46,075 nt of DNA from Bacteroidales bacterium (lineage in GTDB: Bacteria > Bacteroidota > Bacteroidia > Bacteroidales > P3). The DNA lies in assembly GCA_031274555.1 (NCBI GenBank), contig JAISPZ010000114.1, forward strand, positions 1 to 46,075, read 5' to 3'. Under the pieces are notes generated by a model. That model was not told the origin of the DNA. It saw only the letters and a program-made list of their open reading frames with translations, and searched no databases. This document shows, one piece after another, positions 8,016-15,716 of the stretch (positions within the stretch are counted from its first letter, which is position 1; each line of letters starts with the position of its first letter). The position numbers were made by a program, and so were the translations under genes.

Positions 8016-8426
8016 ATGAACATAAAATCAGATAAGAAGACTATAAGTGGCTCTGTTGAGGGAGTCTATTCAAAGATAAGCAACCTTAACAATCTGTCGC
8101 CATTTGTGGGCGATAAGGTGAAGGATTGGAAAGCGACAGAAGATGAATGTTCGTTTTCCTTTTCGGCTATGGGAACTGATACAAGCATCTCACTTGCCAT
8201 AACTGAAAAAATTCCTGATGAGAAAATTGTAATTCAATCGAAACCGAATTGCTCGCCAATTCCATTTTCGGCTGTGCTTCATTTGGAAAAAATTGATGAC
8301 AGTTCTTTCACGGCTCAAACCGAAATTGAAGCCGATATTCCATTTGCCCTTTCTATGATGGTGAAAAAGCCACTGCATCAAATGGCTGATATGATTATGC
8401 AACAACTTTCAAAAATGGCTGTTTAA
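8016..8426 (+). CDS. SRPBCC/START-like small protein
   Basis: A 136-residue protein starting at ATG 8016, 10 bases after the endonuclease stop. An in-frame ATG at 7986 would overlap the endonuclease and add a non-homologous leader, so I reject it. The pattern KTISGSVEGVYSKISNLNNLSPF, WKATEDECSFSF, ISLAITEKIPDEKIVI and a long C-terminal helix (MVKKPLHQMADMIMQQLSKM) fits the SRPBCC ligand-binding fold (polyketide cyclase/START-like) common in Bacteroidetes. There are no catalytic residues to name and the ligand is unknown. It converges on rlmB with 19 bases between them. Confidence 0.75.
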   Translation: MNIKSDKKTISGSVEGVYSKISNLNNLSPFVGDKVKDWKATEDECSFSFSAMGTDTSISLAITEKIPDEKIVIQSKPNCSPIPFSAVLHLEKIDDSSFTAQTEIEADIPFALSMMVKKPLHQMADMIMQQLSKMAV

Positions 8427-8445
8427 CCTTCAACGTGCGAATTAT

Positions 8446-9222
8446 TTAAGCCCCTCGCTGCCTGATAACTTCAAAAAGGAATACCCCACATGCCACAGAA
8501 ACATTGAGCGAGGCAATCTCACCTTGCAGAGGAATACGCAGCGAAGTGTCACAAAGTTTTAACAACTCATTAGAAACCCCGTCTTCCTCAGAACCCATTA
8601 CTATAGCTGTGGGCTTTGAAAAATCCGCTTCCGTATAGAGCATACGCGCTTTCTCTGTTGCAGCGACAACTTGCAGTCCACTCGCTTTGAGGAAATGAAT
8701 TGTCGTTTTCAGATTGTCGCTTTTGCACACAGGCACACGCATAAGCGCACCCGCAGAAGTTTTCACAGCGTCTTCGCCAATAGCAGCATTTCCCTGCGAC
8801 GGCACAACAACGACATTCACTCCCGCACATTCCGCCGTACGCACCATTGCTCCAAAATTGCGCACATCAGTAATTCTATCAAAAACAACCACAAGAGGCA
8901 CTTTGCCATCTTCAAAAACTGCAGGCAGAATATTTTCGAGCGAAGCATACTCTATAACAGCAAGAAACCCTACCACGCCCTGATGATTACCGCTTGTCAG
9001 GCGATTAAGTTTTTCTGTCGGAACTTGTTGAGCGGGAACTTTGTTTTGCATAATAAGTGCTTTTAATTCCGCCATAAGTTCCCCGCCTGCCCCTGCCTGC
9101 AAAAAAATCTTTTCGATTTGCTTACCACTTTTGATTGCCTCAATAAGTGGTCTTAAACCATATATCATATTAGAAGCACCTTGCTTCTGACCGCCTTTAT
9201 CGTATTGCCAGCTTCTTTCCAT
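8446..9222 (-). CDS. rlmB: 23S rRNA (guanosine-2'-O-)-methyltransferase RlmB, SpoU family
   Basis: This SpoU-class (SPOUT, trefoil-knot) enzyme 2'-O-methylates a guanosine of 23S rRNA. The N-terminal substrate-binding domain starts at MIYGLRPLIEAIKSGK and contains the HQGVVGFLA motif. The catalytic domain shows motif 1 as DRITDVRNFGAMVRTAECAG, motif 2 as IVMGSEEDGVS and motif 3 as IPLQGEIASLNVSVACGV. Usual homology begins at residue 19 (ATG 9168); the 18 preceding residues are a charged extension and the true start may be there. Its upstream region is shared with the divergent LysM gene. RlmB and the related TrmH group are hard to separate without alignment, but the N-terminal domain favours RlmB. 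Confidence 0.9.
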   Translation of the reverse strand: MERSWQYDKGGQKQGASNMIYGLRPLIEAIKSGKQIEKIFLQAGAGGELMAELKALIMQNKVPAQQVPTEKLNRLTSGNHQGVVGFLAVIEYASLENILPAVFEDGKVPLVVVFDRITDVRNFGAMVRTAECAGVNVVVVPSQGNAAIGEDAVKTSAGALMRVPVCKSDNLKTTIHFLKASGLQVVAATEKARMLYTEADFSKPTAIVMGSEEDGVSNELLKLCDTSLRIPLQGEIASLNVSVACGVFLFEVIRQRGA

Positions 9223-9356
9223 AAGTATTTAAATATCTATAAATTATGACACTCCTACTACATTCGTAATACAGTAATCAGATTTTCAAACGTCATTCTC
9301 TTGACCCCCAAAGGTACGATTAAGTAAAGAAAAATACAAAATCACTGAAATTTCGC

Positions 9357-9388
9357 TTTGCATTTTACTCAACTTAATTGTAACTTTG
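9357..9388 (+). promoter_or_regulatory. Bacteroidetes-type promoter for the LysM protein
   Basis: TTTG (9357-9360), a 20-base spacer and TAACTTTG (9381-9388) match the TTTG-N19/21-TAnnTTTG consensus exactly. The ATG of the gene is only 5 bases after the -7 box, so transcription should begin at or next to the start codon. Confidence 0.8.
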
Positions 9389-9393
9389 CGACT

Positions 9394-10884
9394 ATGTTTT
9401 ACAGGCGAATATTGTTTGCAGCGACCTTATGTCTTGTTATGTGCATATATGCTTCTGCGCAACGGTTTCAGGCATCCCCTGTTACTGTTTCTTCTTTTTA
9501 TGATGTTGAAAATGGAAAGTACTATCGTGTCCACGTTGTAGAAAAGGGACATACTCTCTACTCCATTGCAAAGGCTTACAAGTGTATTATATCCGATATT
9601 ATAAAAAGTTCACCACAAGGGGATAACACCGTATCTATCGGTGAGCCACTACTTATACCTCTTTTCGATAGAAAAAATCTGTCGTCACTCGTGCGCTATA
9701 ATGTTGCGGACACACTTGCGAAACGCAGTGCTATAACAGAACAACCTCTCACGCCTGCCGAAAAGCACGATACATTACAGTACATCTCCCCTGAAAGGAA
9801 AGATGTCATCAATGTTTCGCTTATGCTCCCACTCTACACAGACGAACCATCTTTCCCAAAAAAGCAATATTATTTTCTTCCGATACTTGAGGGTGCATTG
9901 CTTGCAATAGAAGATATTGATAACGATACAGGTTCAAAAATAAATCTCAATGTTTTTGACCTCACTGAAAACGAAAGTTCATGGAACTTAGTGAAAAATA
10001 ACCCGAAATTCTTACAGAGCGATCTTATTCTGTGTGCCGCCTATAAAAATATTTTTCCACGAATTGATTCTCTTTCCCGGAAAAATCATATTCCGCTCGT
10101 TCATCTTCATTCCGAGCGTGATAGTGTCAGTCATGGAAATCCTTATTTTATTCAACTCCTGCCGTCTATTTCCACACAGATAGAAGTACTTGCCGATACA
10201 CTCATAGCATATTTTCACAACGGCAATTTTGTGATTTTTGACGAAGAAAAAACAACTGTTGATGGACTTAAAATGGCGCGATACCTGCACAGTCTGCTTG
10301 AAAAAGCAAAAAAAGAACATAAATTTGAACCGTTAAACATTCACCTTTACGACCCTAATGAAGCAGGTTACGAAAAATTCTCTACGCTTCTCGACAAGAA
10401 ACATGTAAACGTTGTATGTGGCTTCACACATAAGGAAATACGACTTGCAAATATGTTTGTTCCACTGTTAAAAAACAATCCAGATAAAGAGAATGGAATG
10501 CTCATGAATGATTACTACATCTCACTTTTTGGTCCTGCAACGTGGGCATACTTCACAAAAATAGATCCTGAACTTTTTCGTCACACATCATTTACATATT
10601 TCAATACTTTTGCAACGAGATTAGACCCTGCCGCAAGTAAAGTTTTTGAAAAAGATTTTTTTGACCGTTACGGCACTTTGCCTGATGGGATGGCGTATAA
10701 AGGATATATGTTTTCCAAATGGATTTTTGCAGCATTGCAAAAATATAATACCGATTTTATCAGGCACTTAGATGAATGTAACAGCTACCCTGTTCTTGGG
10801 GCAAAATTCGACTTTAAATTCGATGCCAAAACAGGTGGCTTCGAAAATAAGTCAATAGAATTTGTGAGATTTTTTAGTGAATAA
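9394..10884 (+). CDS. LysM-domain periplasmic protein with a substrate-binding-protein-like domain
   Basis: The 496-residue protein starts at ATG 9394, giving a clean signal peptide (MFYRRILFAATLCLVMCIYASAQ). A start at TTG 9358 would put twelve residues before it and lie inside the promoter, so I reject it. Residues about 42-90 form one LysM repeat (YRVHVVEKGHTLYSIAKAYK ... SIGEPLLIP), a peptidoglycan- or chitin-type glycan binder. The rest (from about residue 125: VINVSLMLPLYTD) resembles the periplasmic-binding-protein type 1 fold used by amino-acid ABC transporter receptors, with no transporter genes nearby. Such LysM/PBP1-like proteins are common and uncharacterised in Bacteroidetes; a cell-wall role is an inference. 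Confidence 0.82.
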   Translation: MFYRRILFAATLCLVMCIYASAQRFQASPVTVSSFYDVENGKYYRVHVVEKGHTLYSIAKAYKCIISDIIKSSPQGDNTVSIGEPLLIPLFDRKNLSSLVRYNVADTLAKRSAITEQPLTPAEKHDTLQYISPERKDVINVSLMLPLYTDEPSFPKKQYYFLPILEGALLAIEDIDNDTGSKINLNVFDLTENESSWNLVKNNPKFLQSDLILCAAYKNIFPRIDSLSRKNHIPLVHLHSERDSVSHGNPYFIQLLPSISTQIEVLADTLIAYFHNGNFVIFDEEKTTVDGLKMARYLHSLLEKAKKEHKFEPLNIHLYDPNEAGYEKFSTLLDKKHVNVVCGFTHKEIRLANMFVPLLKNNPDKENGMLMNDYYISLFGPATWAYFTKIDPELFRHTSFTYFNTFATRLDPAASKVFEKDFFDRYGTLPDGMAYKGYMFSKWIFAALQKYNTDFIRHLDECNSYPVLGAKFDFKFDAKTGGFENKSIEFVRFFSE

Positions 10885-10915
10885 GCACACCCATATTGCG
10901 GGCTGTGCTTCTTTT
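10884..10915 (+). terminator. Terminator-like hairpin after the LysM gene
   Basis: AGCACA-CCC pairs with GGG-C-TGTGCT around an ATATTGC loop, followed by TTCTTTT. The hairpin starts within the stop codon of the LysM gene. Confidence 0.6.
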
Positions 10916-10974
10916 ACGAGCCGTTTTTACGAGCCGTTTTACGAGCCATTTTTACGAATCATTTTACGAGCCAG
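10912..10974. repeat. Five tandem copies of a 12-13-base unit
   Basis: Units of the form TTTTACGAGCCG or TTTTTACGAGCCA follow each other five times; the fourth is mutated to ACGAATCA. They lie between the LysM gene terminator and the 3' end of tRNA-Met. Confidence 0.85.
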
Positions 10975-11004
10975 CAGGCTTGGTGAACAGGCTCATCCAT
11001 TTTG

Positions 11005-11078
11005 TAGCGGGAACGAGAATTGAACTCGTGACCTCCGGGTTATGAATCCGACGCTCTAACCATCTGAGCTACCCCGCC
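11005..11078 (-). tRNA. tRNA-Met (anticodon CAT)
   Basis: On the minus strand the sequence folds as a cloverleaf: acceptor GGCGGGG against TCCCGCT, D-arm GCTC...GAGC, anticodon loop TTCATAA with CAT, and T-arm ACGAG-TTCAATT-CTCGT. The discriminator base is A and CCA is not encoded. From sequence alone the CAT anticodon could be elongator Met or the Ile tRNA that is modified to read AUA; the absence of an initiator-type mismatch at the acceptor end argues against the initiator. Confidence 0.93.
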
Positions 11079-11099
11079 TTTATTTTATCGAAAGGGCTG

Positions 11100-11131
11100 C
11101 AAAGATAGTGATAAGTCAAATAAAAAGCAAA
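11100..11131 (-). promoter_or_regulatory. Bacteroidetes-type promoter for tRNA-Met
   Basis: On the minus strand TTTG (11131-11128), a 20-base spacer and TATCTTTG (11107-11100) match the consensus exactly and sit 21 bases before the first base of the tRNA. This promoter also overlaps the GTG at 11108 that would otherwise be the most upstream start of the aminotransferase gene on the other strand. Confidence 0.8.
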
Positions 11132-11204
11132 TTTTTGACGCGCGACACCTTTATTCACCTCACTATCTTCGTTCACAAATATAGAAAATCTTCATTTAAA
11201 TCCG

Positions 11205-11212
11205 TACCTTTG
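11205..11212 (+). promoter_or_regulatory. -7 box TACCTTTG directly before the aminotransferase start
   Basis: TACCTTTG fits TAnnTTTG and ends 6 bases before ATG 11219. A clear TTTG is missing 19-21 bases upstream. If used, the mRNA would be leaderless or nearly so. Confidence 0.55.
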
Positions 11213-11218
11213 TCCCTA

Positions 11219-12319
11219 ATGGACACATCTATTACAATGGTTGATTTGCGAGCGCAGTATTTACGCTACAAAAGCGAGATAGATACCGCGATAGCAAGCG
11301 TACTCCAATCGACAGATTTTATTGAGGGTGAGGCTGTACGTTTATTTTCACACAATCTCTCGCAGTATTTGGGCGTAAAGCACGTAATTACGTGCGCTAA
11401 CGGCACAGACGCGCTTATGCTTGCGCTACTATCCCTGAAATTACAGCCCGCAGACGAAATTATAGTTCCGTCATTTACTTTCGCCGCGCCTGCCGAAACT
11501 TCTGCCTTTCTTGGATTAACACCTGTTTTTGCGGACGTATATCCTGATACTTTTTGTATAGACCCTCAATCCATTATCCGCAACATCACAAGCCGCACAA
11601 AAGCAATTATTCCTGTTCATCTTTTTGGGCAATGTGCCAATATGGATGCCATTATGGATATTGCTGCGCAGCATAATCTTTTCGTAATTGAGGATACTGC
11701 ACAGGCATTCGGAGCGTCTTTTAACGGCAAGAAAGCGGGCACAATCGGACATATAGGGTGCACCTCTTTTTTTCCGTCTAAAAATCTCGGTTGTTATGGC
11801 GATGGTGGCGCAGTATTTACAAATGACGACACGCTTGCAGAAAGCATAAGACTATTTGCTCATCATGGCTCACGCACGAAATATTTGCACGAAACGGTAG
11901 GCATTAATTCTCGGTTAGATACCTTGCAAGCCGCCATTCTCAACGTAAAGTTACCATATTTGGACGAGTGGAATAATACTCGCAGGATTATCGCCAGTAA
12001 GTATAATGAAGCACTTTCATCTTTCTTGAAATGTCCTGTCACAGGTGCGCACAGCACGCATATTTTTCATCAATATACCGTACCTTTGCAAAATGGGGAA
12101 GTAAGAGGTGTATTGCAGGAGCGTTTGAAAAATAACGGCATTGCTTCGACGATATACTACCCTTTCCCACTTAACGAACAACAGACATATAAAAATATTT
12201 CCAAATGTGCGGACGGTTGTCCTGTAACAAAAGACATTTGTTCGTGCGTCCTGTCACTCCCAATATATCCAGAATTGAGTGATGAAAAAATTGACAGAAT
12301 AATAAAAGTTATTGCGTAG
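11219..12319 (+). CDS. DegT/DnrJ/EryC1/StrS-family sugar aminotransferase
   Basis: These PLP enzymes transaminate nucleotide-linked keto sugars for O-antigen, capsule or glycan synthesis. The protein (366 residues from ATG 11219) begins MVDLRAQYLRYKSEID close to its start, as usual. It contains ANGTDALMLAL (cofactor phosphate binding), PSFTFAAPAET, the EDTAQAFGA motif and the PLP-binding lysine in SFFPSKNLGCYGDGGA. A GTG at 11108 would add 37 residues, but they lie over the promoter of tRNA-Met and just past the -7 box, so I use 11219. It looks closest to the WbpE-like group, but the exact sugar cannot be read. No other glycan genes flank it. Confidence 0.9.
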   Translation: MDTSITMVDLRAQYLRYKSEIDTAIASVLQSTDFIEGEAVRLFSHNLSQYLGVKHVITCANGTDALMLALLSLKLQPADEIIVPSFTFAAPAETSAFLGLTPVFADVYPDTFCIDPQSIIRNITSRTKAIIPVHLFGQCANMDAIMDIAAQHNLFVIEDTAQAFGASFNGKKAGTIGHIGCTSFFPSKNLGCYGDGGAVFTNDDTLAESIRLFAHHGSRTKYLHETVGINSRLDTLQAAILNVKLPYLDEWNNTRRIIASKYNEALSSFLKCPVTGAHSTHIFHQYTVPLQNGEVRGVLQERLKNNGIASTIYYPFPLNEQQTYKNISKCADGCPVTKDICSCVLSLPIYPELSDEKIDRIIKVIA

Positions 12320-12342
12320 TTCAATAATATACCATACCTTTG
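12311..12342 (+). promoter_or_regulatory. Possible promoter for tRNA-Arg
   Basis: ATTG (12311-12314, one mismatch to TTTG), a 20-base spacer and TACCTTTG (12335-12342). It overlaps the end of the aminotransferase gene and would start transcription roughly 75 bases before the tRNA. Confidence 0.45.
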
Positions 12343-12423
12343 CAAAATCTCATACAGTTCAATAATTGCGAATTTTGAGATAATTTTGACATCATTTGAC
12401 ATCAAAGGTAAAATAATAAAAAT

Positions 12424-12498
12424 GGTCCCGTAGTTCAACGGATAGAATAGAAGTTTCCTAAACTTTTGATAGCAGTTCGATTCTGCTCGGGACTACCA
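12424..12498 (+). tRNA. tRNA-Arg (anticodon CCT)
   Basis: The cloverleaf has acceptor GGTCCCG with CGGGACT (first pair G-T), D-stem GTTC/GAAT, anticodon stem GAAGT/ACTTT around TTCCTAA, and T-arm AGCAG-TTCGATT-CTGCT, then discriminator A and an encoded CCA. Anticodon CCT reads the AGG arginine codon. Confidence 0.93.
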
Positions 12499-12513
12499 CC
12501 TGTACGAACAGCT

Positions 12514-12542
12514 GAAAGAAAAAACGTAATATTTTTTCTTTC
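12514..12542 (+). terminator. AT-rich hairpin after tRNA-Arg
   Basis: A perfect 11-base inverted repeat, GAAAGAAAAAA and TTTTTTCTTTC, separated by CGTAATA. It could end tRNA transcription, though the stem is weak for a classical terminator. Confidence 0.5.
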
Positions 12543-12604
12543 ACAATGAAAATAAAATTTGCTACGCAAAGAGGATTCTATGGAACGGAAAATTATCTTT
12601 GAAG

Positions 12605-12844
12605 TTATCCCAAATATCTTACAACATCATTTTTAGGAAAATCAAAACCAAATCCATCAAAACATAAGTCTTCATCCAGTTCTGTCCAATGAATGCCAAA
12701 CGGTGACAATGTATATTTTAAAATTTGTTCACGTGTAGCATTAGATAGTATATTAGAATGTGAAAAGGCAAAACGTCCACGTCCACGATTAGTAAAAAGC
12801 AATACTTCACTCTCACTAATTTCAATATTTTTAACTTTAATCAT
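12605..12844 (-). CDS. DUF2442 domain protein
   Basis: A 79-residue protein. The N-terminal strand pair and the ending FGIHWTELDEDLCFDGFGFD match the DUF2442 pattern (GIHWPELDED-type motif). Members are often found beside DUF4160 proteins in toxin-antitoxin-like pairs, but no DUF4160 gene is seen here. The gene overlaps nothing and is followed at 30 bases upstream by a lipoprotein gene on the same strand, which would be transcribed first. The function is unknown. Confidence 0.75.
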   Translation of the reverse strand: MIKVKNIEISESEVLLFTNRGRGRFAFSHSNILSNATREQILKYTLSPFGIHWTELDEDLCFDGFGFDFPKNDVVRYLG

Positions 12845-12873
12845 AGTCCGTTTTATATTAATCCTCTGTGCAA

Positions 12874-13437
12874 TTAGAAACCCCCTCGCAAGTATTTTTG
12901 TGGAGAGAAAATCCTGTCAATTGGTGCGTAGGGCATTTCAACCGTATCTCTTGCAGTTCCACACACCGATACCGCGTACAGGTGGAATACATCGTCAGGA
13001 ATAGCGTAAAATTCTATCACAAGCAAATCGCTATTTTTCTCTGAAACGCTCAATCTCCCCCACTTTGTTGCACTGTCAGGCAAACTTGTACGACTGTTAA
13101 AATAAACTTTCCTAAAATTTGAAAGATAAACTTCCATCGTTTTGGCAGATATTCTTTCTTCCGACGAATAGCAACCATGATAAGACACAATACTAAAATT
13201 GTCACTGTCGGTCTTACTGATATGATAGCGTGTACCACCCTGAAAACTCGCGCAGCGCATTGTACCAAAACTGTCGGTATTACTAACAGTACCACCGACA
13301 CAGCCACTGTCTATCGACACACCGATTATATCCTGATATGAAATATCAAATAGCAGACTGTCGTCCACCTGCTGTTCCTGCCTGCATGATAGACAAAAAA
13401 TACAGAAAATTACAAATAACCAAAATTTCTTCATCAA
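12874..13437 (-). CDS. Hypothetical lipoprotein
   Basis: The 187-residue product begins MMKKFWLFVIFCIFCLSC, a lipoprotein signal with Cys at the lipobox (LSC), so it should be anchored in the inner or outer membrane. The following RQEQQVDD lacks an obvious surface-export signal. The rest is a soluble domain with several cysteines and no recognised family. A TAAATTTG box on the minus strand at 13463-13456, 18 bases before the ATG, could be its promoter, without a clear upstream TTTG. It is divergent from the GH13 lipoprotein gene. Confidence 0.7.
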   Translation of the reverse strand: MMKKFWLFVIFCIFCLSCRQEQQVDDSLLFDISYQDIIGVSIDSGCVGGTVSNTDSFGTMRCASFQGGTRYHISKTDSDNFSIVSYHGCYSSEERISAKTMEVYLSNFRKVYFNSRTSLPDSATKWGRLSVSEKNSDLLVIEFYAIPDDVFHLYAVSVCGTARDTVEMPYAPIDRIFSPQKYLRGGF

Positions 13438-13537
13438 GCTAAATTGTTAAAACGGCAAATTTACGTCAAAATCTTCGATTTACACGTAAACGGGCAAGGG
13501 ACATTTACATAAAATAAAAATTCTGCGCACAAATTCT

Positions 13538-13545
13538 TATATTTG
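13538..13545 (+). promoter_or_regulatory. Possible -7 box for the GH13 lipoprotein gene
   Basis: TATATTTG fits TAnnTTTG and would start transcription near 13552, producing a 5' leader of about 165 bases that contains the conserved blocks described for 13558-13718. No TTTG is found at the right distance upstream. Confidence 0.45.
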
Positions 13546-13557
13546 CCTCAGCCCTAA

Positions 13558-13718
13558 AAATGAAACGAGCATGACAATTGTTGGAGCAGCGAGAGCAATG
13601 GAAGCTTGCTTACATTGCCGAGTCGCGAACAACAATCATGTAAATAAATGTTTGACACCAAAGTTAAATGTTTATTGGCGAGTTCCATACGACCTATTAA
13701 AAACAATATAACAAGCGT
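13558..13718 (+). promoter_or_regulatory. Conserved 5' leader of the GH13 lipoprotein gene
   Basis: Four blocks here recur before susF-like 1 and, for the last block, before susC1. Block A, 13558-13573, contains GAAACGAGCATG. Block B, 13573-13600, contains CAATTGTTGGAGCAGCGAGA. Block C, 13622-13654, contains GTCGCGAACAACAATCATG. Block D, 13678-13705, contains GCGAGTTCCATACGACC. ATTGTTG of block B can pair with CAACAAT of block C, and between them GCAATG pairs with CATTGC in this copy. Two short reading frames cover it: ATG 13560 (MKRA, stop) overlaps by ATGA a 46-codon frame from 13571 that ends at 13711, 7 bases before the gene. Confidence 0.6.
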
Positions 13719-15716
13719 ATGAAAAAAAATCTATTTTTTCTAATAGTAATCGCTATATGCGTAGCCTCGTGCCATAGCAGGCAGGCAAGGCATATTCCTC
13801 AACCCAAAGCCTACGAAAAACCGACAAAACTTGTAGAGCGGGTAGAGCCGCCGTCATGGTGGGTTGGGATGAACACAGTTGGAACGACCTCGCCACTAAC
13901 ACTTATGTTCTATGGGGACAATGTTGGAAATGCGAATATAACTTCGCTCAATCCATCCTTAAAAATAAATGCTGTACATAAAGTCGAAAATCCCAACTAT
14001 CTTTTTGTGGACGTTCTTATCAGTGCCAATGCCGTAGCGGGTGAATATCCCCTGCAACTGACTCCCGCAGCAACAACAGCAGCAGCCGAAACAACAACAG
14101 CAGCCGAAACAGCAACCACAGCAACCACAGCAACAACAGCAGCAACAACAGCCGAAGCCACAACTATAAACTACACCCTGCAATCTCGTCGCAGCGGCTC
14201 TGCCGAACGTAAAGGCTTCACGCAGGCAGACATGATATACCTCTTGATGCCCGACCGCTTTGCCAACGGCGACACCACCAACGACTCCCATCCCGAAACA
14301 CGCGAAAAAGCCAATCGCAAATCCGCTGGCGGACGTCATGGAGGCGATATTCAAGGAATCATCGACCACTTGGACTATATCGCGCAGCTTGGTTCTACAG
14401 CAATTTGGAGCACCCCACTTACGCTTGACGACGAAGTGCGAGCCTCTTATCACGGCTATGCCGCCGCCGATTACTACAAAATCGATCCACGTTTCGGCAC
14501 GAACGAACTCTACAGAACATTAGTACAGGAAGCTCATAAGAAAGACCTCAAAGTAATTATGGACATGGTGCCAAACCATTGTGGGCTTGCCCATTGGTGG
14601 ATGAGCGACTTACCATCCTCTGACTGGGTAAACCACCGAGATACTTTCGTACGGTCCACGTTCCAGATGGCTACGCAAAGCGACCCCAACGGCAGCAAGT
14701 ACGACCTCAATGCGTGTGTCAGAGGATGGTTTGACTTCACCATGCCCGATATGAATTTATCAAATCCCAAAGTGGTACAGTACTTACTCCAGATGGCATT
14801 ATGGTGGGTTGAGTACGCCGATTTGGACGGCTTACGCGTGGACACTTATCCGTACAGCGACAAACATGGGATTGCGACTTGGACTACAGGTATTATGGCA
14901 GAATACCCCAAACTTGGGCTTACAGGGGAAACATGGTTTCATACAACAGCCTTTATCGCATACTGGCAAAAAGACGCACTCAACCACGACGGCTACAACA
15001 GCGGACTGCCTGTTCCGATGGACTTTACCCTGCAAGACAACCTGCTTAGCGGTATATTGGAAGACGGAAAAACCGACTGGGGAAAGGGACTTATACGCCT
15101 TCATGAATCGCTCTCACAAGATTTCGCGTACGTCAATCCCAACGACTTGTTAATTTTTGCTGAAAATCACGATGTCAGACGTTTAGCATGGCAACTCAAA
15201 GGCAGTCTTAACAAAGTAAAAATGATTTACACCCTGCTTGCAACCATGCGTGGTATCCCGCAGATTTACTACGGCTCGGAACTTTTTATGCAAAACACCA
15301 AAAAGCAGGGGGACATCCACGAGCGATTAGATATGCCGGGCGGGTGGATTGGCGACCCGCGCAACACATTCACCGCGCAGGGGCGCACGGCACAGGAAAA
15401 CGAACTCTACGACTACATAAGCAAGCTATACCAGTGGCGCAAAACTTCCACAGCAGTCGCTGGCGGAAAAATGATGCAATTCGTCCCCATAGACAACAAC
15501 CTGTACGTGTATTTCCGCTACGATGATAACGAACTCGTTATGACCATAATAAATAACCTGAAAGAGCCACAGACAATCGACTGGTCGCGTTACTCCGAAG
15601 TACTGCAACTCTACGGAACAAGCGGCAGAGAAATCATAACAGGACAAACCCTACAAGCAGGCTCGCCCTACACAGTCGCAGCGCAGGAAGCAGCCGTTAT
15701 AGAATTTAGAATGTAA
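13719..15716 (+). CDS. GH13 alpha-amylase/neopullulanase-like lipoprotein (SusA-like)
   Basis: The enzyme cleaves alpha-glucan oligosaccharides. The lipoprotein signal ends VASC with C18. Next comes a cyclomaltodextrinase N-terminal-type beta domain (PPSWWVGM...LMFYGDNVG), and then the GH13 barrel from DMIYLLMPDRFANGD. Conserved regions: MDMVPNHCG, GLRVDTYPY with nucleophile D375, GETWFHT with acid/base E404, and FAENHDVRR with D485, so the active site is complete. Between the N-terminal domain and the barrel, residues about 117-149 are a run of Ala and Thr with a few Glu, absent in relatives. The neighbouring sus genes and the shared leader point to starch oligosaccharides as substrate. As a lipoprotein its side of the membrane is not settled. 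Confidence 0.92.
   Translation: MKKNLFFLIVIAICVASCHSRQARHIPQPKAYEKPTKLVERVEPPSWWVGMNTVGTTSPLTLMFYGDNVGNANITSLNPSLKINAVHKVENPNYLFVDVLISANAVAGEYPLQLTPAATTAAAETTTAAETATTATTATTAATTAEATTINYTLQSRRSGSAERKGFTQADMIYLLMPDRFANGDTTNDSHPETREKANRKSAGGRHGGDIQGIIDHLDYIAQLGSTAIWSTPLTLDDEVRASYHGYAAADYYKIDPRFGTNELYRTLVQEAHKKDLKVIMDMVPNHCGLAHWWMSDLPSSDWVNHRDTFVRSTFQMATQSDPNGSKYDLNACVRGWFDFTMPDMNLSNPKVVQYLLQMALWWVEYADLDGLRVDTYPYSDKHGIATWTTGIMAEYPKLGLTGETWFHTTAFIAYWQKDALNHDGYNSGLPVPMDFTLQDNLLSGILEDGKTDWGKGLIRLHESLSQDFAYVNPNDLLIFAENHDVRRLAWQLKGSLNKVKMIYTLLATMRGIPQIYYGSELFMQNTKKQGDIHERLDMPGGWIGDPRNTFTAQGRTAQENELYDYISKLYQWRKTSTAVAGGKMMQFVPIDNNLYVYFRYDDNELVMTIINNLKEPQTIDWSRYSEVLQLYGTSGREIITGQTLQAGSPYTVAAQEAAVIEFRM
14067..14163. 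repeat. Trinucleotide GCA/ACA-type tract encoding Ala/Thr linker in the GH13 gene
   Basis: About 97 bases made of GCA, GCC, ACA, ACC and GAA codons produce a run of 33 residues that is almost entirely Ala and Thr. It lies between domains, keeps the frame, and looks like a slippage-expanded microsatellite. Confidence 0.85.

Noticed and set aside
11108-11218. GTG start giving a 37-residue extension of the aminotransferase
   Set aside because: The region contains the tRNA-Met promoter and the -7 box, and family homology starts at the later ATG.
12403-12410. TACCTTTG box on the minus strand before tRNA-Arg
   Set aside because: It would point back into the 3' end of the aminotransferase gene, with no gene to drive and no TTTG partner.
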